Shown here: positions 34,252 through 42,124 of the stretch, piece after piece
Position numbering within the stretch: the stretch's first letter is position 1
Layout of the letters: the number at the start of each line of letters is the position of its first letter
Assembly (NCBI GenBank): GCA_020444065.1
Contig: JAHLLQ010000007.1
Location: forward strand, 186,001-250,000
Reading direction: 5' to 3'
Source of the DNA: a bacterium
GTDB taxonomy: Bacteria > Sumerlaeota > Sumerlaeia > SLMS01 > JAHLLQ01
DNA length: 64,000 nucleotides
Program-made: the position numbers and the translations under genes
Notes under the pieces: generated by a model
The model's database searches: none
Told to the model about the DNA's origin: nothing
Seen by the model: the letters and a program-made list of their open reading frames with translations, nothing else

Positions 34252-36099
34252 ATGACTGCCGAGCATATCGAACAGAAAACGACTTCCTCGCCGATTGGCC
34301 AGAAGATGAACGGCGCGGATATGATCATCCAGGTGCTGGCGGACGAGGGCGTCGATACGGTCTTTGGTTACAGCGGCGGCGCGATTCTGCCGACTTACGA
34401 CGCGGTGTTCCGTCACAACGCGCAGCAGGAGAAGGATCCGAAGAATCAGATTCGTCTGGTTGTTCCGGCAAACGAGCAGGGCGCGGGCTTTATGGCGGCG
34501 GGCTATGCGCGATCGACGGGGCGCGTCGGGGTTTTTCTTGTGACGTCGGGTCCGGGCGCGACGAATTGCGTGACGCCGATCCGCGACAGTATGGCGGACT
34601 CCGTCCCCGTGGTGATGATCAGTGGCCAGGTTCCGCGCGCGGCAATCGGCAGTGATGCGTTCCAGGAAGCGCCGGTTTTCAATATCATGAGCTCGTGCGC
34701 GAAGCATGCGTTCCTGGTGGAGGATCCGGAAGAGCTGGAAGCAACGATTCGCACGGCGTTCGAGATTGCTCGCAGCGGCCGACCGGGTCCGGTGGTGATC
34801 GATGTCCCGAAGGATGTGCAGAATTGGATCGGAACGTATAAGGGCGAAGGAACCCTGTCTTTTCGCGGTTACCAGAAGCGCGTCGAGTCGTTGATGAATT
34901 CGCGTGTGCCGAAGCGGCGCGCGGAGCAGTTTTTCGAGATGTTGGGCGAGTCGAAGCGTCCGCTGATTTATGCAGGCGGCGGCGTGATCAACAGCGGCTC
35001 CGCAGAGACGTTGCGGAAGTTCTCCGAGCATTTCGGCATCCCGGTTGTGACGACGCTGATGGGAATTGGCTCGATGGATACGCAGAGCGACCTGTGCATG
35101 AACATGCTCGGAATGCACGGCGCGGCGCACGCGAACTATGCGGTGGAAGATTGCGATTTCCTGATCGCGGTGGGTTCGCGTTTCGATGATCGCGTGGCGG
35201 GCAAGGTGAAAGAGTTTGCGCCGTTGGCGAAGAACTTCGCGCACATCGATATCGATGCGGCGGAAATCGGGAAGGTGAAGATCGTCGATTGGTCGCACGT
35301 CGGGGATGCAGGGCGTGCGCTGGAGGATCTGATGGACTTCGGCAAGGAGTTCAAGCGCGACTTCTCGCAGTGGGGGGCGTACTGCAAGGAACTGAAGACA
35401 AAGTACCCGATGGACTACGATCGGAACAGCAAGTTGATTCAGCCGTATTTTGTGCTGGAAACATTGAACGATCTGACAAAGGGCGATGCGATCGTCGTGA
35501 CCGGCGTCGGGCAGCATCAGATGTGGGCGGCGCAGTATTGCGCGGTCAGTAAGCCGCGCTCGTTCCTGACGAGCGGCAGCATGGGCACGATGGGATTCGG
35601 CTTGCCGGCGGCAATCGGCGCGCAGGCGGCGAATCCGGATCGGCTTGTTGTGGATGTGGATGGCGACGGTAGCTTGCGCATGAACCTGGGCGAGCTGGAA
35701 ACGGCGACGACGTACGATCTGCCCGTGAAGGTCTTGCTGTTCAACAACCTGGGCGATGGGATGGTGCGTCAGTGGCAGAAGATGTTCTTCGGCGAACGTT
35801 TCTCGGGCAGTGACAAGTCGCTGCACGCGAAGGACTTTGTGAAGGCGGCCGAGGCGGATGGCTACAAGTTCGCCGAGCGGCTGACCGACAAGGCGAAGGT
35901 GCGCGAGGTTCTTGAGCGGTTCATCACGTTCGAGGGGCCTGCGTTCCTGGAGGTGATGATCGATCCGGACGCCGGCGTGTATCCGATGGTCGGTCCGGGA
36001 ATGGGCTACAAGCAGATGATCACCGGCGAGCACATCAAGCGCCGCGACCAGGGGCCGATTGAGAAGGTCGATCCCGAGTCGACGCCGGACTTGTTCTAA
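34252..36099 (+). CDS. ilvB: Acetolactate synthase, large subunit
   Basis: 615 residues. It makes acetolactate or acetohydroxybutyrate, the first common step to valine, leucine and isoleucine, using TPP, Mg and FAD. Glu75 of the TPP site is present (VPANEQGAGFMAAGYAR), although the usual His two residues before it is Asn. The TPP-Mg motif GDGS with NN about 26 residues on is intact (VDGDGSLRMN ... LLFNN), as are VGQHQMWAAQ and MVRQWQKMFF. ATG at 34252 after AAGGAG. It is followed by ilvN after 32 nt and controlled by the upstream attenuator. Confidence 0.95.
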   Translation: MTAEHIEQKTTSSPIGQKMNGADMIIQVLADEGVDTVFGYSGGAILPTYDAVFRHNAQQEKDPKNQIRLVVPANEQGAGFMAAGYARSTGRVGVFLVTSGPGATNCVTPIRDSMADSVPVVMISGQVPRAAIGSDAFQEAPVFNIMSSCAKHAFLVEDPEELEATIRTAFEIARSGRPGPVVIDVPKDVQNWIGTYKGEGTLSFRGYQKRVESLMNSRVPKRRAEQFFEMLGESKRPLIYAGGGVINSGSAETLRKFSEHFGIPVVTTLMGIGSMDTQSDLCMNMLGMHGAAHANYAVEDCDFLIAVGSRFDDRVAGKVKEFAPLAKNFAHIDIDAAEIGKVKIVDWSHVGDAGRALEDLMDFGKEFKRDFSQWGAYCKELKTKYPMDYDRNSKLIQPYFVLETLNDLTKGDAIVVTGVGQHQMWAAQYCAVSKPRSFLTSGSMGTMGFGLPAAIGAQAANPDRLVVDVDGDGSLRMNLGELETATTYDLPVKVLLFNNLGDGMVRQWQKMFFGERFSGSDKSLHAKDFVKAAEADGYKFAERLTDKAKVREVLERFITFEGPAFLEVMIDPDAGVYPMVGPGMGYKQMITGEHIKRRDQGPIEKVDPESTPDLF

Positions 36100-36131
36100 T
36101 CCAACAACCGAATCTGAATGGAGCGAATGCT

Positions 36132-36716
36132 ATGAGTAACAATGGAAGCCATACAGAAGGTCAGGAGTTCGTGATTTCGGTGCTGGTGGAGAACCGGTTC
36201 GGTGTGTTGGCGCGAATCGCGAGTCTGTTCGCCGCACGAGGTTTCAATATCGAGTCGCTGGCTGTCGGCACGACGCACGATCCGACGGCGAGCCGCATGA
36301 CATTGGTTGTTCGAGGCGACTCCACGATCATCGAGCAAATTCAAAAGCAACTGAACAAGCTGATCGAAGTCATCAAGGTGCAGAATCTGACAGAGCTCGG
36401 CAGCTACATCGATCGCGAACTGGTGCTGATCAAGGTCACGGTTCCGCCGGGACGACGCACGGATGTGATCGAACTGGTGAAGATCTTCAAGGCGAAGCCG
36501 ATCGACATTACACCGGATACGATGTCGCTGGAAATCACGGGTCATCAGCCGAAGATCGAAACGTTCCTGGAGATGCTGGCGCCGTACGGTCTGCTGGAGG
36601 TTGCACGCACGGGTCGCGTTGCGCTGACGCGCGGTCCGGGCGGTTTGCACTCGTCGTTCACGCGCACGTACGCAGCGGGACAGAGCACGAAGCACGCGAC
36701 GCCGTTGAAGAGCTAG
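36132..36716 (+). CDS. ilvN: Acetolactate synthase, small regulatory subunit
   Basis: 194 residues. The N-terminal ACT domain (EFVISVLVENRFGVLARIASLFAARGFNIESLAVG) binds valine and gives feedback inhibition; the second half (RELVLIKVTVPPGRRTDVIELVKIFKAKPID) matches the IlvH C-terminal domain. The length suits the long bacterial form. ATG at 36132 follows ATGGAGCG. Its stop codon lies within an AGTGGCTAGTG-type array, and an intrinsic terminator follows 83 nt later. Confidence 0.95.
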   Translation: MSNNGSHTEGQEFVISVLVENRFGVLARIASLFAARGFNIESLAVGTTHDPTASRMTLVVRGDSTIIEQIQKQLNKLIEVIKVQNLTELGSYIDRELVLIKVTVPPGRRTDVIELVKIFKAKPIDITPDTMSLEITGHQPKIETFLEMLAPYGLLEVARTGRVALTRGPGGLHSSFTRTYAAGQSTKHATPLKS

Positions 36717-36799
36717 TGGCTAGTGATTAGTGGCGAGTGACGAGTGGCTAGAAAGTAGAATGAGAACTTGGTTCCTGGCTCACGAGGCTTGGGATCAGA

Positions 36800-36827
36800 G
36801 AAGGCGGCCCACCGGCCGCCTTCTTTT
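36800..36827 (+). terminator. Intrinsic terminator after ilvBN
   Basis: GAAGGCGGCC at 36800-36809 pairs perfectly with GGCCGCCTTC at 36814-36823 around a 4-nt loop, followed by TTTTC. Confidence 0.9.
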
Positions 36828-36885
36828 CATTTGCATGCGGCCAGGCAGAGAAGTGTTGGGACGTGAACCTCTCTGGATTTTGAAT

Positions 36886-37016
36886 ATCTCTGGGGCTTGG
36901 GCAAGATGCCCAAGTCACCTCGGTGAAGCAGGATTTTGATGAGGACTGTGGGGGTACGAGGAGAGATTGGGCGCACTCGTACTCAGCGAAGCGGTGCTCG
37001 AACTCGTACTCGGTCT
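36886..37016. repeat. A and F hairpin repeats
   Basis: In the 319-bp gap 36717-37035. An A copy at 36893-36921 has stem CTTGGGCA/TGCCCAAG and flank TCACCTC; F lies at 36971-37012 (CACTCGTACTC, AGCGAAGCGG, CTCGAACTCGTACTCGG). The stretch 36830-36890 shows nothing I recognise. Confidence 0.85.
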
Positions 37017-37035
37017 TTTGGTCGGGTGAGGGGGC

Positions 37036-37602
37036 TTACCAGTCTTCTTTGCCGTCTTCGGCGTTCTGGAGGCTTTTTTCGAGATAGTGAATGACGGACT
37101 GGAAGCGGAGCTCGTTTTCGTCGTCGACTCGGACGAGGGTTTTGTGGGCCTCGAGGGTGTGGAGGATCTGATCGAGACGGCTGATGGGGCCGGTGTCGGG
37201 GGTTTCGAGGTGGTCTTCGGCCTTGGAGATGGCCCGCTCGGCGTGGTCGCCATCGTGGATGGAAAGCAGGTGGGTGAGGCCAAGGGTCTTGAGGAGGCGG
37301 CGGACGTGTTCGTTGGCGTTGGCAACGAGGAGTCGGTCGCGGCCGCTCTTGGTCTGGGCGATGCTGATGGAAGCCAGGACCCCCATGAAGGTGGAGTCCA
37401 TGGTTTCGCACTGGGCGAGGTCGACGAGGAACTTGCCAGGGTGGCCCTGGGCCTGGAGGTGGTCGGCGAATCGCTTGAAGGGGACGCTGTTCAGGAAGGA
37501 GCCGCGCCCGATCACGCGGACGACGGCGATATCATCGTTTTCCAGGACCGCGCACCGGATATCCGACTCGGGATTGCGGGGTTGCGTCGAGGAGTTGCTC
37601 AT
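37036..37602 (-). CDS. STAS-domain anti-sigma-factor antagonist-like protein
   Basis: 188 residues. The STAS part (about 15-115) has the fold markers VVRVIGRGSF, GKFLVDLAQCETMDSTFMGVLASI and LLVANANEHVRRLLKTLGL. The position equivalent to the phosphorylatable serine of SpoIIAA falls in ETMDSTFMG (Ser70). The C-terminal 70 residues are charged and helical with no known domain. No anti-sigma kinase or PP2C gene is adjacent. ATG at 37602 is preferred because GGAGAG sits at good spacing; ATG at 37611 is possible. Confidence 0.88.
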   Translation of the reverse strand: MSNSSTQPRNPESDIRCAVLENDDIAVVRVIGRGSFLNSVPFKRFADHLQAQGHPGKFLVDLAQCETMDSTFMGVLASISIAQTKSGRDRLLVANANEHVRRLLKTLGLTHLLSIHDGDHAERAISKAEDHLETPDTGPISRLDQILHTLEAHKTLVRVDDENELRFQSVIHYLEKSLQNAEDGKEDW

Positions 37603-37820
37603 CGGCGTCATTCTCTCCGGATTCGCCCGTCCCGCAGGAAGCGCGAGCCGAACACCTCTTGAAACATGCCCATGACGCGTCGTCAAGGCATCCCGGGACA
37701 GTTGTCCCAAGACTCCCCCGTCGCGCCGGAGGGAGTCCCAGCGCGCGAGGCCTTCGCTATTCAGAATGCGCGCTTTCCCGCCAAAGTCAAAAGGATTCTC
37801 GGGGGCTCGCGCGTCGGCAA

Positions 37821-37856
37821 TCGAGTTCGAGTACGCGTACGAGTGCGAGTACGCGA
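37821..37856. repeat. F repeat
   Basis: CGAGTTCGAGTACGCGTACG then AGTGCGAGTACGCG, a degenerate 6-base-period array upstream of the STAS gene. The rest of the 273-bp gap 37603-37875 contains short GGGACAG/CTGTCCC-type palindromes near 37695. Confidence 0.75.
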
Positions 37857-37875
37857 TCCAGACCACGGGGAGTTG

Positions 37876-38943
37876 TCAGGCCCAGGTCTGGGTGCCCATG
37901 ACGTCGGCGAGGGAGCGGGCGGTGACGAGCGTCTGGATGATGCGGCCGGCTTCGCGGGGAGAGTGGTTCTGTGCGCGGATGCCGAGGACGTTGGGGGGCA
38001 GGTCGCGCGCGGCAATGTCGGAGGCGTTCTTGCCGCGGAGCGACTCGACAGCGTCGATGCCGGGCAGGCCATTGTCCGGGACGAGGTGCTCGGAGTTGGG
38101 GAGCGGAAGGGCGGCAAAGGCGGCTTTGCGATGGCCGGACAGGCGCCACCAGTTGGTCCAGTCGAACCGGCCGGCGAAGCCGAGGATTTCGGGGGATCCG
38201 GCGGGCGAGGTGCACATGGCGATGGCGATGCGGGCGGCAGGGTTCTCCTGGATGCGGGCTTCCATCATCTCGGCGTCGGCCGCGAGGGCGCCTTCGAGGA
38301 TGTCGGCGGGTGTGCCACCAACGCAGGCGAGCGGGAACAGGCCGAGGGCGCTGAGCGGCGCAAGGTCGACGGGGATGCCGGGGTCGAGCGTCAGGGACGG
38401 GAGCTGGTTGCTGTCGGCGTACTCGCGAAGGGGGCCGCGCTCGCTGTCGCAGATGAGAATCAGATGATCGCGGACGCGGTCATCGCCGAGTTCGCGCCGA
38501 ATGCGGCTGTCGACGATTGTCAGGGCGGAGAGGGTGCTGTCGGAGACGCGGGCGCCGCCGATGGCGCAGAACAGTGTCTCGCCCAGGGGCGGCATGGCGC
38601 CGTGAGAGACGTCGTGGAGCGTGAAGATCGAAAGGGTCATGGCCTCGGCGCCCTTGCCTTTGCCGCGGCGGCCGTTTCGCGGGACTCCGAGCCCGAGCAT
38701 GGAGGCGGTGAGGGAGGCGGCTGCGGCCGGGGCGGGGTCGCCGATCAGGACAAGGTGTTGAAGGCGGCGGCGGTATTTGCGGGCGAGCTGCTCGGCGGCC
38801 ACGGGGATGAGGTCGTCCTGCGGCAGGTTGATCGCGGGCAGGTCGACGTCGCGGCGCTCCATCAGTTCGCCCCAGGAGCGTTCAGCGGCGCGCCATTGAG
38901 CGGATGATACGGCCTCGGTGTTGTGACCGACGATGAGTTCCAT
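37876..38943 (-). CDS. Degenerate phosphoglucose-isomerase-like protein
   Basis: 355 residues. The order of motifs matches PGI: HLVLIGDPAPAAAAS (usual VLIGIGGSSLG), DHLILICDSERGPLREYAD (usual TDPxxG-LR-A), LPSLTLDPGIPVDLAPLSALGLFPLACVGG (usual VGGRFSVLSPVGLLP), then ENPAARIAIAM, and an end at MGTQTWA where PGI continues to NPFDQP. The GGS and GGRFS substrate loops are both lost, so glucose-6-phosphate isomerisation is unlikely. ATG at 38943 follows GAAAGG; GTG at 38967 would give a GTGA overlap with the yigZ-like stop. Assignment by eye; a SIS-fold protein of other function is possible. Confidence 0.6.
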   Translation of the reverse strand: MELIVGHNTEAVSSAQWRAAERSWGELMERRDVDLPAINLPQDDLIPVAAEQLARKYRRRLQHLVLIGDPAPAAAASLTASMLGLGVPRNGRRGKGKGAEAMTLSIFTLHDVSHGAMPPLGETLFCAIGGARVSDSTLSALTIVDSRIRRELGDDRVRDHLILICDSERGPLREYADSNQLPSLTLDPGIPVDLAPLSALGLFPLACVGGTPADILEGALAADAEMMEARIQENPAARIAIAMCTSPAGSPEILGFAGRFDWTNWWRLSGHRKAAFAALPLPNSEHLVPDNGLPGIDAVESLRGKNASDIAARDLPPNVLGIRAQNHSPREAGRIIQTLVTARSLADVMGTQTWA

Positions 38944-38963
38944 GAGAGACCTTTCGTGTGGGC

Positions 38964-39569
38964 TCACTCGTCCATCCGCGGCTCGACTTGGCCGCCGGTG
39001 GCGTCGCGAACGTGCGTGCAGAACGACTTCAAGCTGGCATCGGGGATGAGCAAACGCAAGGCCACGTCGACGGCAAATTGCTCGTGTTCGACAATGGCGC
39101 CGGCATCTTCGGCGATGCGGCGCACGCGATCGTGGTGTGCGTACGGAACGTGGAGTTCGATGGCGGTGCGGGCGATCTTCTCGCGGGTCTCGGCGGCTTC
39201 GATGGCCAGGCGGGCGGCGTCGCCGTATGCAGAAACGAGTCCGCCGGTGCCGAGTTTCGTTCCGCCGAAGTAGCGTGTGATGACCAGCACGACGTCGCCC
39301 AGGCCGGATCCGCGCAAGACGGCGAGAGCGGGCGGTCCGGAGGTGCCGGAGGGTTCGCCGTCGTCGCTCATGCCTTCGGTAACGCTGTTTCCGTGGCCGA
39401 TGGCGAAGGCGTACACGTGATGCGTGGCGTCGGGCATTTCTTCACGAATGGAGGCGATGACAGCGCGGGCTTCGTCGACGGATACGGCCGGGCGCAATGT
39501 GGCGATGAACCGCGAGTTGGAAACGCGGTGCTCGATGCGAACGGGGCGAGTGAGGATGAGGGCGGCCAT
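38964..39569 (-). CDS. YigZ/IMPACT-family protein
   Basis: 201 residues. The N-terminal UPF0029 domain has SNSRFIATLRP, THHVYAF, DDGEPSGTSGPPALAVL and VVLVITRYFGGTKLGTGGLVSAYGDA, all hallmarks of the family. The C-terminal domain (about 130-200) is the ferredoxin-like EF-G-IV-like region. Function in bacteria is unsettled; eukaryotic IMPACT modulates the GCN2 kinase. ATG at 39569 is chosen because family proteins begin near there; a longer reading to 39644 has a poor N-terminus. Confidence 0.92.
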   Translation of the reverse strand: MAALILTRPVRIEHRVSNSRFIATLRPAVSVDEARAVIASIREEMPDATHHVYAFAIGHGNSVTEGMSDDGEPSGTSGPPALAVLRGSGLGDVVLVITRYFGGTKLGTGGLVSAYGDAARLAIEAAETREKIARTAIELHVPYAHHDRVRRIAEDAGAIVEHEQFAVDVALRLLIPDASLKSFCTHVRDATGGQVEPRMDE

Positions 39570-40097
39570 GCGCGACGAGGGCTCCGGGGGACGTCGAGCC
39601 AGTCGGGCAGGGGGGCGCAGCGTGGGCAACAAGAATGCCCTCACCGGGGTGGGGAGAGATTCTCGTGCTCAGTGAAGCGGTGCTCGTACTCGTTCTCGGT
39701 GGCCGACTGTGAGTACGAGCACGGGGATCGGCGGTTTCAGGGATAGGTCGCGCTTTCAGCGCTTGGCGGAGGGCGACGAGAACCCTGGGCTTGCGCCCTG
39801 GGCTGGTATTGAGCGGGGCGTTGCCCCTTGGGAACGATCGAGTTCGAGTACGTGTACGAGTGCGAGGAGGATACGCGTGCTCGCTCTCGGCTCATCGCGA
39901 ACAGGCGGGATTTGGGTGTCCAGGTGTGAGGTGACTTGAGCATCTTGCTCAAGCCCCAGCGACGCAGGCCCAACCGATCAACTGGCCGAGGCCGTTCTAT
40001 GCCAGCCACCATCTCCCTGACCGCTCTTGGCCAGGGATGGCCAAGTCACCTCGAAAGCAGGAACGAGCACGAATCCATCGGCGGTCCCCAGGCTCGA
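39570..40097. repeat. Intergenic composite repeat D-C-E-F-A plus extra copies
   Basis: 528 bp without a gene. F at 39660-39724 (CTC... arm then GAGTACGAGC arm); D 39750-39764; C 39783-39809; E 39812-39832; F 39838-39869; A 39929-39957 (stem CTTGAGCA/TGCTCAAG); inverted A 40024-40052 (CTTGGCCA/TGGCCAAG). The D to A distance is close to that in the 32.1 kb composite. Confidence 0.9.
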
Positions 40098-40901
40098 TCA
40101 GATCGAGTAGTTGATGGGTTTGTCCTGGGTGTGGATTCCGCACTCGTTCTTCTTGCCTGCCCAGCGGCCGGCGCGTTCGTCTTCGCCTTCGCCGACGGGG
40201 CGGGTGCAGGGGGCGCAGCCGATGGATTTGTAGCCCTGGAGGAAGAGATCGTGGACGGGGATCTTGTGTTTGTGGATGTAGTCCCACATGTCCTTCTTTG
40301 TCCAGTTGGCAAGCGGGTTGATTTTGACAAGGGGCTCGGTGCGGTTGGCGGGCTGGTAGTATTCGAGGATCTGGGTGCGTTTGCGGATTTCGGTGCCGCC
40401 GTCGCGGCGCAGGGAAGTGAAGTATGCGTAGCGGTTCCGCAGGGCTCGCTGGAGGGGTTCGACTTTGTTGATCCAGCAGCAGAGATCGGCGCCGGTGGAG
40501 ACCTTGCCTTGTGCGGCCTCAGGGAGTGCGAGGCCGTCGACGTCGGGACGTTCGTAGAGGTCGGTGCCGTACTGGCGCTTGAAGCCGGGGCGGCCGCCGC
40601 GGGCTTCCCAGTTTTCCACGACCAGGCCGAAGCGATCGGCGATGTCATCGCGCAGGCGCAGGGTCTCCTCGAAGTGATAGTGTGTCTGCAGGAAGACGAC
40701 AGGCACAGAGTTATCGATGCGGCCGATCATGTGGAGGATGGCGCCGGAGGAAGCTCCGAAGGAGGAGGTGACAACGATGCGCGGGAAGTATGTTTCGATT
40801 CCCCAACGGATGATCTCATGGGCCGGGGCCCGCTCGAATTCGGCGTTCAGGCGTTGGATTTCCTGAAGGTCGGGGAACGAGGTCTGTTGGATGGCCACCA
40901 T
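40098..40901 (-). CDS. cysH: APS/PAPS reductase, Fe-S cluster type (CysH family)
   Basis: 267 residues. It reduces adenylyl sulfate (or its 3-prime phosphate form) to sulfite in assimilatory sulfate reduction. PP-loop core TSSFGASSGAILH; the four cluster cysteines are the pair Cys141-Cys142 and Cys229-x2-Cys232 (GCAPCTRPV); the catalytic cysteine is Cys254 in ECGIH. The four-Cys set fits the APS-preferring group. ATG at 40901 follows AGGAGGAG. No cysN, cysD or sir genes are adjacent. An 8-bp perfect inverted repeat lies about 90 nt upstream (40991-41012). Confidence 0.93.
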   Translation of the reverse strand: MVAIQQTSFPDLQEIQRLNAEFERAPAHEIIRWGIETYFPRIVVTSSFGASSGAILHMIGRIDNSVPVVFLQTHYHFEETLRLRDDIADRFGLVVENWEARGGRPGFKRQYGTDLYERPDVDGLALPEAAQGKVSTGADLCCWINKVEPLQRALRNRYAYFTSLRRDGGTEIRKRTQILEYYQPANRTEPLVKINPLANWTKKDMWDYIHKHKIPVHDLFLQGYKSIGCAPCTRPVGEGEDERAGRWAGKKNECGIHTQDKPINYSI

Positions 40902-41308
40902 GGGGGCTCCTCCTGGTGCATTGGCGTAATTCATACTTCCGCAGTAGGAGTTAGGCAAAAGGGATGCCTTTTCAATGAAAGAATGGGAATATGACGCTGG
41001 TGGGAGCGTCATACCGGGTGGCGATGGGCCGGGCCTCCCGCCTTCGCTCTGCGAGCTACGACGGACAAGTTGGGGTCCCAGGGCTGCGCCCCGGGCTGGT
41101 ATGGGGCGCGCCGTTGGCGATTCGGCTGCGGGGTAGAGAGCGTTGTTTTGGGGTGACTTAGGCGATTTTCCGGCGCGGGCGCTGGCAGGATTGGCGGGGA
41201 TTACGGGACTTGAGCAAGGATGCTCAAGTCACCCCAAGAGCATGGAGGGAACTTCGAGGTGACTCGGCCATCCTTGGCCGAGAGCAGGCAGGCGGGGCTT
41301 CTTGGGCA
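40902..41308. repeat. Intergenic mosaic: palindrome, B, C and two A hairpins
   Basis: 407 bp. ATGACGCT/AGCGTCAT perfect palindrome at 40991-41012; B at 41036-41069; C at 41077-41102; A copies at 41205-41235 (CTTGAGCA/TGCTCAAG) and 41255-41284 (CTCGGCCA/TGGCCGAG). Confidence 0.9.
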
Positions 41309-41554
41309 TCACCCTCCGCTGACGGGGGGCATGAGGGCGAGGTGGTCGCCGTTCGTGAGTTCCTGGCTGCGGGGAGCCCACTCTTCGTTGACGGCGGGCA
41401 TAAGGCTGCCCTGCCAGGGGGCAAGGGCCTCGTGGCGGGCGACGGCAGCCTGAATGGCGGTCGCGACCGTCGCGCCGTCGGGAAGGTCGACGGTTTCGCG
41501 GTCGGTGCCGACGGTGGTGCGGAGGAGCTGGAAGTAGAGGATTTCGATCTTCAT
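41309..41554 (-). CDS. MoaD/ThiS-like small sulfur-carrier protein
   Basis: 81 residues with a ubiquitin-like beta-grasp pattern: KIEILYFQLLRTTVGTD, DLPDGATVATAIQAAV, NGDHLALMPPVSGG. It ends exactly in Gly-Gly, the site of thiocarboxylate formation. The PPVSGG tail is typical of MoaD (molybdopterin synthase small subunit). No moaE, moeB or other molybdenum-cofactor gene is next to it, so the acceptor could differ. ATG at 41554; it follows the AhpD-like gene by 12 nt and may be co-transcribed. Confidence 0.9.
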   Translation of the reverse strand: MKIEILYFQLLRTTVGTDRETVDLPDGATVATAIQAAVARHEALAPWQGSLMPAVNEEWAPRSQELTNGDHLALMPPVSGG

Positions 41555-41566
41555 GGTGCCGCGGGG

Positions 41567-42124
41567 TCAGTACTCGTACCCGGCCGCCTCCTCGTCGGTC
41601 ATCTGGACGCCGAGGCCCTGGGCGATGCGGTTGACGAAGTTGAAGTAGCCGACGATGAGGACGATGTCGAGGATCTCGCGGTCGGTGTAGCCGGCGTCGC
41701 GGAGGGCTTCGGTGTCGGTCTCGGCCATCTGCTGGGGGAGGTTGGTGAGTTTGACGCCGTAAGCGACGAGGGTGCGCTGTTTGGGCGACAAGCGCGCGTT
41801 CCGAAAGTCGATGGCGAGCTGTTCGACGCGTTCGTCGCTCTTCCAGTAGTGCTTGAGGGCTTCGGCGTGGTGGCGTGTGCAGTATCCGCATCCGTTGCGA
41901 GCAGAGACGACGGTGGCGAGGAGTTCGGCGTCTTCGCGCGAGAGCGAGCAGTCCGCAAAGAGAATTGCCATGTACAGATCGAGGTGTGCCTGGAGCGCTT
42001 CGGGGTTCAGGCTGCCGGCTTTCCAGATGTTGGCGATCTTGCCGCGCTGCTTGTTGATGCGCGTGTAGATTTCAGCCCGCGGCCCTTCGGCGCCGTCGTC
42101 ATCGATTGTTTCAATCCAGGCCAT
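41567..42124 (-). CDS. AhpD-like/carboxymuconolactone-decarboxylase-fold protein
   Basis: 185 residues, all-helical. The peroxidase-type motif CGYCTRHHAEAL carries the Cys-x-x-Cys and His needed for AhpD-like thiol redox activity; LSREDAELLATVVSARNG and DREILDIVLIVGYFNFVNRIA complete the family. It may act as a thiol-dependent peroxidase or reductase partner. ATG at 42124 follows GAGGAG and overlaps the UDG-like gene by 14 bp. Confidence 0.9.
   Translation of the reverse strand: MAWIETIDDDGAEGPRAEIYTRINKQRGKIANIWKAGSLNPEALQAHLDLYMAILFADCSLSREDAELLATVVSARNGCGYCTRHHAEALKHYWKSDERVEQLAIDFRNARLSPKQRTLVAYGVKLTNLPQQMAETDTEALRDAGYTDREILDIVLIVGYFNFVNRIAQGLGVQMTDEEAAGYEY

Noticed and set aside
34156-36033. 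625-codon open frame antisense to ilvB
   Set aside because: ilvB has every cofactor motif; the antisense product is Arg/His-rich and has no domain.
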